64,000 nucleotides of DNA from UBA11475 sp045655805 (lineage in GTDB: Bacteria; Bacillota; Clostridia; Christensenellales; Borkfalkiaceae), in NCBI GenBank assembly GCA_045655805.1, contig JAZOPZ010000015.1, positions 1 to 64,000 of the forward strand, in the 5' to 3' direction. Both the position numbers and the translations under genes were made by a program. Positions 25,175 to 33,175 of this stretch are shown here, in pieces. Below the pieces are notes generated by a model. That model was not told the DNA's origin. It did not search any database and saw nothing but the letters and a program-made list of their open reading frames with translations. Numbering within the stretch: the stretch's first letter is position 1; the number at the start of each line of letters is the position of its first letter.

Positions 25175-26473
25175 ATGATTTGGTCAAAGGAAGAAACTTT
25201 ATCAAGAAGCGAAATGGAAGCGCTTCAATTAGAACGACTTAAAGAAACGGTTGCAAGGGTTTACGAAAAAGTGCCTGCATACCGTAAAAAAATGGACGAG
25301 CAAGGCGTTAAACCGTCTGATATTCAATCGCTTAAAGACCTTGCAAAGTTGCCTTTCGTAACGAAACAAGATATGCGTGATAACTATCCTTTTGGGCTTT
25401 TTGCTGTCGAAAAGGATAAACTTTTAAGAATACACGCGTCTTCTGGTACGACGGGTAAACCAACCGTCGTAGGTTACACTAAAGCAGATATGGACGTTTG
25501 GACTGACTGTGTTTCTCGTATCGCTTGTGCAGGTGGGGCAACGGAAAAAGACGTGGCTCAAATTTGCTTTGGTTACGGTATGTTTACGGGTGCGCTCGGT
25601 CTTCACTACGGGCTTGAAAATATAGGCGCAACCATAATACCGTCTTCAACTGGTAATTCCGAAAAGCAAATAATGTATATGAAAGATTTCGGAACGACGC
25701 TTTTAGTTGCTACTCCGTCGTACGCTTTGCGTCTTGCAGAAGTCGCTAGAGAAATGGGCGTTGATCCAAAAACCGATTTAAATGTAAAAATCGGGCTTGT
25801 TGGTAGTGAGCTTTTAACCGACGCTATGCGTGACGAAATGCATAAATATTGGGGCGAAGATATGCTCGTAACTTCAAACTACGGCATGAGTGAACTTATG
25901 GGGCCTGGCGTTTCTGGTGAATGTGAATATCTTTGTGGTATGCACATTAACGAAGACTACTTTATCCCTGAAATTATCAATCCTGAAACGGGTGAGGTTC
26001 TACCTGCAGGTGAAAAGGGTGAACTAGTTATAACTTGTATTAAAAAAGAGGCGTTGCCGTTAATCCGTTATAGAACGAAAGACATAACTAGACTTATTTA
26101 CGAACCTTGCAAGTGTGGTAGAACGACGGTTCGTATGGAAAATCTTTCGGGTAGAAGTGACGATATGCTTAAAATTCGTGGCGTAAACGTATTCCCAAGC
26201 CAAATTGAAGAAGTTATTTTAAGCGTAAAAGAACTTGGGCCTCATTACGAAATTATCGTTGAAAGAGACGGTTATTCCGACAAACTTTCGGTTAGGGTTG
26301 AGTTGGCTCAAGCAACCGATAGTTTTGGTGAACTTGAAAGAATTTCTAAAACCGTTAAAGGTAAATTAAAAATAATGCTCGGGCTTGACGCTAAAATTAT
26401 GTTGGAATCCCCAAACACTTTACAGCGTTTTGAAGGTAAAGCAAAAAGAGTTAAAGATTTAAGGAGTAAGTAA
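25175..26473 (+). CDS. paaK: Phenylacetate-CoA ligase family protein
   Basis: The 432-residue adenylate-forming enzyme shows HASSGTTGKPTVVGYT (about 88-103, the AMP-binding P-loop), VTSNYGMSELMGPGV and the C-terminal hinge SGRSDDMLKIRGVNVFPSQ (near 327-345). It resembles PaaK, which activates phenylacetate or indoleacetate; working backwards, such ligases in amino acid fermenters recover ATP from aryl-acetyl-CoA made by IorAB. It starts the tight block ligase-iorA-iorB, with 1-base gaps, so the enzymes are co-translated. Confidence 0.92.
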   Translation: MIWSKEETLSRSEMEALQLERLKETVARVYEKVPAYRKKMDEQGVKPSDIQSLKDLAKLPFVTKQDMRDNYPFGLFAVEKDKLLRIHASSGTTGKPTVVGYTKADMDVWTDCVSRIACAGGATEKDVAQICFGYGMFTGALGLHYGLENIGATIIPSSTGNSEKQIMYMKDFGTTLLVATPSYALRLAEVAREMGVDPKTDLNVKIGLVGSELLTDAMRDEMHKYWGEDMLVTSNYGMSELMGPGVSGECEYLCGMHINEDYFIPEIINPETGEVLPAGEKGELVITCIKKEALPLIRYRTKDITRLIYEPCKCGRTTVRMENLSGRSDDMLKIRGVNVFPSQIEEVILSVKELGPHYEIIVERDGYSDKLSVRVELAQATDSFGELERISKTVKGKLKIMLGLDAKIMLESPNTLQRFEGKAKRVKDLRSK

Positions 26474-26474
26474 T

Positions 26475-28211
26475 ATGAGTGAAAAGATTATAATGCTCGG
26501 TAACGAAGCAATAGCAAGGGGTGCGTACGAAGCAGGCGTTAAAGTTTCTAGTGCATATCCTGGTACGCCTAGTACTGAAATTAGTGAAGTTTTAGCAAAA
26601 TACGACGAAGTTTATACCGAGTGGGCACCTAACGAAAAAGTTGCCGTTGAAGTTAGTGCAGGCGCATCTATTGCCGGCGTTAGAAGTTTAGCGTGTATGA
26701 AACACGTTGGCTTAAACGTGGCAAGCGACCCTATTTATACGCTTTCTTATACCGGCGTAAACGGTGGGTTAGTGGTAGTAGTTGCAGACGATCCTGGCCT
26801 TGCTAGTTCGCAAAATGAACAAGATACCCGTATGATTGCAAGAAGCGCTCACTTGCCAGTTTTAGAACCGTCTGATAGTCAAGAAGCAAAAGACTTTACT
26901 AAAATTGCTTACGAACTTTCTGAAAAATACGATACTCCAGTTATTTTAAGAACGACGACTAAACTTTCGCACTCACAAAGCGTGGTTGAACTTTGCGATA
27001 GGGTTGTACCTGAAGACAAGGTTTACGAAAGAAGCGTTCCTAAATACGTTATGATGCCTGCGTCTGCAATCGGTAGACACAAGGTCGTTGAAGCGAGAGA
27101 AATTAAACTCGCTGAAGATGCATCTAATTTAGCAATAAACAAAATTGAATATAACGATAAAAAAATCGGCTTTATTACTTCTGGCGTTGCTTATCAATAC
27201 GTTAAAGAAGTTTGCCCTGACGCAAGCGTGTTAAAACTAGGCTTGGTTAATCCGTTACCTAAAAAACTTATTGAAGACTTCGTTTCTTCAGTTGAAACCG
27301 TTTACGTTTTTGAAGAACTTGAACCGGTTATTGAAGAACAAATTAAAAGTTGGGGATTAAGTGTTAAGGGAAAAGAACTTTTCACAAAACAAGGTGAATA
27401 CAGCGCTAACTTATTAAAGAAAGTGCTTTACGGCAAGAACGATATGGTTTTCGAAAAACAAGAAACGCCTAATCGTCCACCGATTTTATGCCCTGGTTGT
27501 CCACATAGAAGTGTTTTCTCCGTGCTTAATAAACTTAAAATTCACGCAGCGGGCGATATCGGTTGCTATACGCTCGGCGCAGTTGCTCCACTTAACGTTA
27601 TTGATACCACTATTTGTATGGGCGCAAGTATATCGGCTTTACACGGTATCGAAAAGGCTAAAGGTAAAGATTTTATTAAAAATTGGGTAGCCGTTATTGG
27701 GGATTCTACTTTCTTACATACCGGCGTTAACTCACTTATCAATATGGTGTACAACAAGGCAACTGGTACGGTAATTATTCTCGATAACCGTACGACGGGT
27801 ATGACCGGTCACCAACAACACGCAGCGACGGGAAAAACCCTTAAGGGTGAAGATACTTACGCAATCGACCTTGCGGTTCTTTGTAAAGCAGTTGGCGTAC
27901 CTAGCGTTGTGGAAGTAAACGCTTTTGATATTAAGGAAGTTGAAAAGGCTGTTAAGACGGCAGTTAACGGTGATGAATTAACCGTAATTATCGCAAAAGC
28001 GCCTTGCGCTTTACTTAAAGGTCAAAAATTCCCTTATAAATGCGTAACCGTTCCTGAAAAGTGCGTTAAATGTGGCGCTTGTCTTAAGATAGGCTGTCCA
28101 GCAATTACTAAAACGGAAAACGGTATCAAAATTGACGAAACGATGTGTAACGGTTGTGGGCTTTGTATGAGTTACTGTAAGTTCGGTGCAATCGAAAAGG
28201 TAGGTAAATAG
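26475..28211 (+). CDS. iorA: Indolepyruvate:ferredoxin oxidoreductase alpha subunit
   Basis: The 578-residue subunit holds an N-terminal pyrimidine domain (SSAYPGTPSTEISEVL), a C-terminal TPP-binding region (GDIGCYTLGAVAP, VIGDSTFLHTGVNSL near 413, LDNRTTGMTGHQ) and two ferredoxin-type clusters at the end: CVKCGACLKIGCP and CNGCGLCMSYCKFG. With IorB it oxidises indolepyruvate and other aryl-pyruvates to aryl-acetyl-CoA and reduces ferredoxin. It is oxygen-sensitive chemistry, pointing to an anaerobe. Start 1 base after the paaK stop, RBS AAGGAG. Confidence 0.96.
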   Translation: MSEKIIMLGNEAIARGAYEAGVKVSSAYPGTPSTEISEVLAKYDEVYTEWAPNEKVAVEVSAGASIAGVRSLACMKHVGLNVASDPIYTLSYTGVNGGLVVVVADDPGLASSQNEQDTRMIARSAHLPVLEPSDSQEAKDFTKIAYELSEKYDTPVILRTTTKLSHSQSVVELCDRVVPEDKVYERSVPKYVMMPASAIGRHKVVEAREIKLAEDASNLAINKIEYNDKKIGFITSGVAYQYVKEVCPDASVLKLGLVNPLPKKLIEDFVSSVETVYVFEELEPVIEEQIKSWGLSVKGKELFTKQGEYSANLLKKVLYGKNDMVFEKQETPNRPPILCPGCPHRSVFSVLNKLKIHAAGDIGCYTLGAVAPLNVIDTTICMGASISALHGIEKAKGKDFIKNWVAVIGDSTFLHTGVNSLINMVYNKATGTVIILDNRTTGMTGHQQHAATGKTLKGEDTYAIDLAVLCKAVGVPSVVEVNAFDIKEVEKAVKTAVNGDELTVIIAKAPCALLKGQKFPYKCVTVPEKCVKCGACLKIGCPAITKTENGIKIDETMCNGCGLCMSYCKFGAIEKVGK

Positions 28212-28212
28212 T

Positions 28213-28773
28213 ATGAATATAATGGTAGTAGGCGTTGGCGGACAAGGTACGCTTTTAACTAGTAGAATTATAGGTAAAACAGCTCTTAAAGCAGGGTATG
28301 ACGTAAAACTTTCAGAAGTACACGGTATGGCTCAAAGGGGCGGTAGCGTTGTAACTTTCGTAAGATTTGGCGACAAGGTTTACGAACCTGTCGTTGAAGA
28401 AGGCTCTGTAGACGTGCTTATTTCTTTTGAAAAATTAGAGGCGCTCCGTTACGCACATTTCTTAAAGAAGGACGGTGTTTTAATCGTTAACGATTGTAGA
28501 ATTGATCCTATGACCGTTGTTATTGGAGCCAAAACATATCCTGAAAATATTATTGAAACCTTAAAGCAAAGCCACACCGTTTATTCAATCGACGGCGTTC
28601 AAATTGCAAAGGATATTGGCAACAGTAAGGTTCTCAACTCTGTTGTTTTAGGTTTAAGTGCAAAGTATATAGGCTTTGATAAGGACGCTTGGCTTGAAGT
28701 ATTAAAGAGTACCGTTCCACCAAAGACGGTTGAATTGAACGTTCAAGCATTTTTGAAAGGTTACGGCGACTAA
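28213..28773 (+). CDS. iorB: Indolepyruvate:ferredoxin oxidoreductase beta subunit
   Basis: At 186 residues this is the gamma-type domain of the oxidoreductase: MVVGVGGQGTLLTSRIIGK at the start (nucleotide or CoA site) and KLSEVHGMAQRGGSVVTFVR near 35-54. It pairs with IorA, one base upstream. Length and motifs are standard. Confidence 0.95.
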   Translation: MNIMVVGVGGQGTLLTSRIIGKTALKAGYDVKLSEVHGMAQRGGSVVTFVRFGDKVYEPVVEEGSVDVLISFEKLEALRYAHFLKKDGVLIVNDCRIDPMTVVIGAKTYPENIIETLKQSHTVYSIDGVQIAKDIGNSKVLNSVVLGLSAKYIGFDKDAWLEVLKSTVPPKTVELNVQAFLKGYGD

Positions 28774-28789
28774 TCTAGGGGGGGGTATT

Positions 28790-29218
28790 ATGACTGCAAA
28801 ACAATTATCGGTTTTTATTGAAAATAGACAAGGTAGACTTGGTGAAGTTTTAAACGCGTTAAAGAAAAGTGGCGCTAGCATTTTATCAATGAGCCTTGCC
28901 GACACCACCGAATACGGATTGTTAAGACTTATCGTAAACAATCCCGAGGCCGGCAAGGATGCCTTAACTAACGAAGGTTTTTCAAGTATGATTACCGAAG
29001 TTATGATTATTAAAATTCCACATAAAGCAGGTTCTTTGCAAGAAATTTTAGAAATTATCGCTAACAAAAATATCAGCATTGAATATATGTACGGCTTATC
29101 AATTGACGGGGCTGATGCGTCGGTCGTTATGAAGACTAACGATTTATCGCTCGCTAAAGAAGTGTTTAAGGAATATAAAATCGAAACTTTGACTTCGGAC
29201 GAACTTTCTAAACTTTAA
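28790..29218 (+). CDS. Tandem ACT-domain protein
   Basis: The 142-residue protein is two ACT domains (about 1-70 and 71-142): KQLSVFIENRQGRLGEVLNAL and IPHKAGSLQEILEIIANKN. ACT domains bind amino acids. Proteins of this type commonly stand beside PaaK-IorAB in anaerobes and archaea, so it likely senses an aromatic amino acid and controls pathway enzymes, though the partner is unknown. The ribosome site AGGGGGGG is unusually G-rich and strong. Confidence 0.88.
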   Translation: MTAKQLSVFIENRQGRLGEVLNALKKSGASILSMSLADTTEYGLLRLIVNNPEAGKDALTNEGFSSMITEVMIIKIPHKAGSLQEILEIIANKNISIEYMYGLSIDGADASVVMKTNDLSLAKEVFKEYKIETLTSDELSKL

Positions 29219-29219
29219 G

Positions 29220-30026
29220 ATGATAGTAGATTTTCACACGCATATTTTCCCAGATAAAATAGCCAATAGTACTATAAGCGCGTTGTCGCAAAAAGGCGGG
29301 ACGCCTGCGTATTCTGACGGCACTATGAACGGTCTTATCAATGCTTTAGATAGAGCCGGCGCGCAAATTGCCGTAAATTTGCCTGCGTTGACAAAACCTT
29401 CGCAATTCGATGGAATTTTGCGTTTCGCTAAAGTCGTTAACGAGGGTCAAAGCCGTGTAATTTCCTTTGCAGGCGCTCATCCCGATATGGACGACAAAAA
29501 GGCAAAAATGCGCTTGATTAAAGAAAGTGGAATAAAGGGTATTAAAATTCACCCTGACTATCAAGGAACTTTTTTTGACGACGATAAGTATTACGAACTT
29601 TTAAAGTGCGCTAAAGACGAGGATTTAATCGTGGTGACGCACTCAGGGGTGGATATCGGATTTATAGGCGAACCAGTAAAATGTACCCCTGATAGGGTGT
29701 TGAAAATGCTTTCTAGATTAGGTGGGTACGATAAATTGGTTCTCGCGCATTTGGGTGGGGACGAGTTCTTTGGCGAAGTTTTGGAAAAACTTGCAGGCAA
29801 AGATATTTATTTTGATACGGCGTACGTGCTTAAAAAGTTTACGGAAGAAAACTTTAAAAAGATAGTTTATAAGCACGGCGAAGATAAAATACTTTTTGCT
29901 ACAGATAGCCCTTGGAGTGACGTTTACGGTGACGTTAGAATAATAAAAAATTTTGGACTAAACAAACGAACCGAAGACAAAATCTTTTATAAAAACGCCC
30001 TTGATCTTTTGGGGGTAAAGGAATAA
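29220..30026 (+). CDS. Amidohydrolase-2 family metal hydrolase
   Basis: At 268 residues it begins MIVDFHTHIFPDKIA, the HxH metal site of amidohydrolase-2 enzymes. VVTHSGVDIGF near 139 and LAHLGGDEFFGE near 178 give further His ligands, and ILFATDSPWSD near 230 gives the conserved Asp. The family includes decarboxylases and hydrolases of aromatic acids. It starts 1 base after the ACT gene. In this operon an aryl-acid decarboxylase or lactonase role is possible but not shown. Confidence 0.85.
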   Translation: MIVDFHTHIFPDKIANSTISALSQKGGTPAYSDGTMNGLINALDRAGAQIAVNLPALTKPSQFDGILRFAKVVNEGQSRVISFAGAHPDMDDKKAKMRLIKESGIKGIKIHPDYQGTFFDDDKYYELLKCAKDEDLIVVTHSGVDIGFIGEPVKCTPDRVLKMLSRLGGYDKLVLAHLGGDEFFGEVLEKLAGKDIYFDTAYVLKKFTEENFKKIVYKHGEDKILFATDSPWSDVYGDVRIIKNFGLNKRTEDKIFYKNALDLLGVKE

Positions 30027-30028
30027 TT

Positions 30029-31216
30029 ATGATAAACGAAAAAATGTATGCGCTTGGTAGTAAGCGCTCAATTATTAGGGAGATTTTCGAATATTGCAAA
30101 ACTAGAGCAGGCGAAATCGGCGCTGATAAAGTGTTTGATTTTTCTATCGGCAATCCTAGCGTTGAACCACCTGCCGAAATAAAAAATTGCATTGCGGATT
30201 TAATTGAAAATGAAAATTCCGTACTTTTACACGGATATACTTCGGCACAAGGCGACTTAAAAGTAAGAACTGCCGTTGCTGACGATATAAACGCAAAATT
30301 CGGCGTTGGTATTACGCCTAACGGTATTTATATGACTTGTGGTGCTGCTGCGTCGCTTACTATTTCTCTAAAGGCAATTATGAACGACGGTGACGAGTGT
30401 ATAGTGTTTGCGCCGTTCTTTACCGAGTACAGAGTGTTTATCGAAAACGCTTGTGGTAAAGTCGTGGTTTCAACCCCACAAGAAAAGACTTTTAATATCG
30501 ACTTAAAGGATTTTGAAAGTAAAATTAACGATAAAACCAAGGCTGTTATAATCAATTCGCCAAACAATCCAAGTGGTGTGGTTTACCCTGAAGAAACTAT
30601 TATTGCGCTTTCCAAAATCTTAAAGCGTAAGGAAAAAGAATATGCTCATCCCATTTATTTAATCGCTGACGAGCCTTATCGTGAACTCGTTTTTGACGGC
30701 GTGAAAGTTCCGTATCTTATGAATTATTACGACGATACTTTGGTGTGCTATTCTTACTCGAAGGCGCTTTCTTTACCTGGTGAAAGAATTGGGTATATTG
30801 CAGTTTCACCAAAATTGCACGGCGAAAGGGAAGTTTATCTTGCCGTTTGTGGCGCCGGCAGGTCGCTTGGTTACGTTTGTGCGCCAAGTTTGTTCCAACA
30901 AGTTATTGGCAGAACGATGGGCGCTAAAGTTAACGTCGATATTTATAAAGAAAACAGGGATATTTTATATGACAATCTTACTGCTTACGGTTACGATTGT
31001 GTTAAGCCTGAAGGTGCTTTCTATTTGTTTGTTAAGGCGCTTGAAGACGACGCTTATAAATTCTTTGAAAGGGCAAAGAGTAAGGAAATTTTAGTTGTTC
31101 CTTGCGACGACTTCGGTGTTAAGGGCTACGTTAGAATTGCTTACTGCGTAGATAAACAACGCATCATTAACGCTTTACCTGCGTTTAAGGCGCTTGCCGA
31201 AAGTTACGGTAAATAG
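30029..31216 (+). CDS. Class I/II pyridoxal-phosphate aminotransferase
   Basis: The 395-residue fold-I enzyme has the cofactor pattern NNPSGVVYPEE (about 172-182), ADEPYRELVFDG near 213 and the Schiff-base Lys in SYSKALSLPGERIGY near 240. It resembles aspartate/aromatic aminotransferases. In this operon it would turn tryptophan, phenylalanine or tyrosine into the aryl-pyruvate used by IorAB. It is the last gene, 2 bases after the amidohydrolase, and is followed by a strong terminator and then the left end of the inserted element. Confidence 0.92.
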   Translation: MINEKMYALGSKRSIIREIFEYCKTRAGEIGADKVFDFSIGNPSVEPPAEIKNCIADLIENENSVLLHGYTSAQGDLKVRTAVADDINAKFGVGITPNGIYMTCGAAASLTISLKAIMNDGDECIVFAPFFTEYRVFIENACGKVVVSTPQEKTFNIDLKDFESKINDKTKAVIINSPNNPSGVVYPEETIIALSKILKRKEKEYAHPIYLIADEPYRELVFDGVKVPYLMNYYDDTLVCYSYSKALSLPGERIGYIAVSPKLHGEREVYLAVCGAGRSLGYVCAPSLFQQVIGRTMGAKVNVDIYKENRDILYDNLTAYGYDCVKPEGAFYLFVKALEDDAYKFFERAKSKEILVVPCDDFGVKGYVRIAYCVDKQRIINALPAFKALAESYGK

Positions 31217-31275
31217 TCGTTTTAAGCATAACGGTTGCGAGAAAACGCGCCAAAGTTATTTAAATTAAAGCAATA

Positions 31276-31298
31276 AAAAGCCCTTGAAGGGCTTTTTT
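31276..31298 (+). terminator. Terminator of the arylpyruvate operon
   Basis: AAAAGCCCTT-GAAGGGCTTTTTT hairpin with T-tract, 60 bases after the aminotransferase stop and directly before the left 17-bp repeat. Confidence 0.92.
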
Positions 31299-31301
31299 GT
31301 T

Positions 31302-31318
31302 TATTTGAATGGCCGTGT
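31302..31318. repeat. Left 17-bp direct repeat (putative att site)
   Basis: TATTTGAATGGCCGTGT, identical to the copy at 42706-42722 and 11,404 bases from it. Confidence 0.8.
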
Positions 31319-31389
31319 GAAAAGTCAATATAATTTATTCAAAAATATTGAAAAAAAATAAAAAAATATTAAAATTTATGTAAATTAAC

Positions 31390-31421
31390 ACCCTTAACGG
31401 TCCGTAAGGAGCGTTAAGGGT
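31390..31421. terminator. Strong 10-bp hairpin at the element's left end
   Basis: ACCCTTAACG pairs with CGTTAAGGGT around a 12-base loop, followed on the plus strand by ATTATTTTTT. It may stop transcription entering or leaving the element. Confidence 0.6.
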
Positions 31422-31449
31422 ATTATTTTTTAGTTAAAGAGTTATTTTA

Positions 31450-31484
31450 CTACATAAAAATAAAGCGTGATTTTAAGCACGCTT
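31450..31484 (-). terminator. Terminator of the transposase gene
   Basis: AAGCGTG and CACGCTT pair; on the minus strand the hairpin is followed by TTATTTTTATG, 24 bases after the transposase stop. Confidence 0.7.
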
Positions 31485-31507
31485 AAAACGGTTATTAAAA
31501 GTAATTT

Positions 31508-32545
31508 TTATGCTAATAATTGAAGTTGTTTATCAAATAACTCACGTGACGTTGCATATTTTAATACTTCACGTGGATAATCATTTAACCAATTTTCAAC
31601 CTTTTTTACATAGTCATTAGTGAGTATAGAAAGGTCCGTTCCTTTTGGTATAAGACGACGTATTTCACGATTTAAACGTTCATTAGTTCCACGTTCCGAA
31701 CTGCAATAAGGGTGACAATAATATACGTAAGTACGTTTACCACCGTAACGAGATTTTTCCATACCGGCAAAATTAGAAAATTCACTACCATTATCAACGG
31801 TGATAGACTTAAAAACTTTACGAAAGTTTTTGCCGTATTGCTTTTCTAAAACATTAAGACAACGTATCACACTATTTGACTTTTGGTCGTTCATCTTAAA
31901 AATAATTTCTTTACGCGTTAGACGTTCACTTAATACAAGTAACGTTGTTTTAGTAGGACCACAAACACAGTCCATTTCCCAATGGCCAAACGTGTTACGT
32001 TGTTTAATTTCTAATGGTCTACGTTCTATTGACGTACCCTTTGGAGCACGTTTCATTATTACTTTACGATATGTTTTTTTAGGTTTATTTGTTATACGGA
32101 TATTGCCTATTATACCCATTTCAATATAACGATATAACGTCGTTTTAGATATCCTTGCAAAAGGTAGGTCCTTATATTTTATTTCACCCAGAACTGCGCA
32201 GGCTGAAAGTTTATCATTTTTTACACGCTGTTCTATATAACGTAACAATTCATAATCGTTACCAATCTTTAATGGACGGCCCTTTGACGTACACGCTATT
32301 TTATAGCGTTCTTGAGCAATTTGAGAAGAATAGCCGGTTATTTTTTTATATCTTACAATATCACCGTAAAAATCTTTTACCGGTTTATCATAAATATATT
32401 TACCACGATTTAATTCATAATATAAAGTACGTATGTTTATGCCGACAGTATCGGCAATTACTTGCTTTTTAATTTTAGCATTTAGCAACGTTTCAATTTG
32501 TAAACGTTGTGAAAAAGTTAAATTTTTTGTTCCCTTTGTTTTCAT
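31508..32545 (-). CDS. IS30-family transposase (possible integration enzyme of the element)
   Basis: The 345-residue protein has an N-terminal helix-turn-helix (TFSQRLQIETLLNAKIKK..IRTLYYELNRG, about 9-48) and an RNase-H-like core with the DDE triad: D192 in HWEMDCVCG, D251 in TVDNGSEF and E289 in GTNERLNREIRRLIP. Length and motifs fit complete IS30 transposases. I see no terminal inverted repeats tightly flanking the gene, so it does not look like a separate IS copied into the element. Filamentous phages of Spiroplasma carry IS-type transposases thought to integrate the phage genome, and this gene at the element's edge may do the same. Alternatively the IS ends have decayed. Confidence 0.92.
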   Translation of the reverse strand: MKTKGTKNLTFSQRLQIETLLNAKIKKQVIADTVGINIRTLYYELNRGKYIYDKPVKDFYGDIVRYKKITGYSSQIAQERYKIACTSKGRPLKIGNDYELLRYIEQRVKNDKLSACAVLGEIKYKDLPFARISKTTLYRYIEMGIIGNIRITNKPKKTYRKVIMKRAPKGTSIERRPLEIKQRNTFGHWEMDCVCGPTKTTLLVLSERLTRKEIIFKMNDQKSNSVIRCLNVLEKQYGKNFRKVFKSITVDNGSEFSNFAGMEKSRYGGKRTYVYYCHPYCSSERGTNERLNREIRRLIPKGTDLSILTNDYVKKVENWLNDYPREVLKYATSRELFDKQLQLLA

Positions 32546-32590
32546 TTATTTATTTTCCCTTTGTTTTATAGCGTAGTTAAATATAGTAAA

Positions 32591-32638
32591 AGGGCTTTGC
32601 GTCACTAAATCGTTGACTGCAAAGGCCCTATTTTTTTA
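32591..32638. terminator. Hairpin between transposase and HTH gene
   Basis: AGGGCTTTGC pairs with GCAAAGGCCCT (one bulge) and is followed on the plus strand by ATTTTTTT and on the minus strand by TTTTACT. Confidence 0.7.
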
Positions 32639-32643
32639 TATAT

Positions 32644-32856
32644 TTATAACCTACGTCCGTCAGGCAACAAAATGGAAAGTTCCATAGTTGCGCCCATTGT
32701 TTCAAGTATCCGAGTTAATTCAGTAATTCTTAATTTTTCACCTTTTGTTATTAAGGACGAAACTGCCGGCTGTGATATATTTAATGCCTTTGCTATATCT
32801 TCCTGCTTGGTTGCTGTTGCTACCATTAAACTTTTTAATCTATTACTTAATTCCAT
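32644..32856 (-). CDS. Small helix-turn-helix (XRE-like) regulator
   Basis: The 70-residue protein is a single HTH domain: TKQEDIAKALNISQPAVSSL (about 16-35) is a clear lambda-repressor-like turn, followed by ELTRILETMGATMEL. It has a good AAGGTGG ribosome site. Placed between the transposase and the long leftward gene block, it is a likely element regulator (lysogeny or copy control), with its target unknown. The HTH pattern also occurs in antitoxins, but no toxin gene is adjacent. Confidence 0.8.
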   Translation of the reverse strand: MELSNRLKSLMVATATKQEDIAKALNISQPAVSSLITKGEKLRITELTRILETMGATMELSILLPDGRRL

Positions 32857-32972
32857 AACGTTACCACCTTATATTTATTTTTGATTATATTATATAATAA
32901 AATATTTATATTGTCAATATATTTATATTATTTTTTTATACCCCTAACTATATTTTACGAAATAAAAAAAGA

Positions 32973-32995
32973 GTGCTACGGGTATTGCTACGGGT
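32973..32995. repeat. Two TGCTACGGGT direct repeats
   Basis: TGCTACGGGT occurs at 32974 and 32986 (12-base period), within the gene-free stretch 32885-33175. The core GTGCTACG recurs inverted as an exact tandem pair at 40723-40738 near rep. A Rep or HTH binding site is possible. Nothing else coding is seen in this gap. Confidence 0.5.
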
Positions 32996-33175
32996 TACCA
33001 ACAACGAAACGTTATTGATAACCTTGATATATGCAAAGACAGGCTTTACACATACCAACAATACCTTTATTTATGGAAAACAAGTTTACCACAAATAAAC
33101 ACTCTAATCTACTACAAAACCAAAAAAGAAAGGACCATAAAATTTTTAGCCTTGACGGTTTTTTATTTAGTTTTT

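Noticed and set aside
31508..32545. Stand-alone IS30 insertion
   Set aside because: No terminal inverted repeats or short target duplication could be seen next to the gene; kept as a transposase of the larger element, with the alternative noted.
32644..32856. Antitoxin of a toxin-antitoxin pair
   Set aside because: No small toxin-like gene is adjacent; a regulator role fits the position better.
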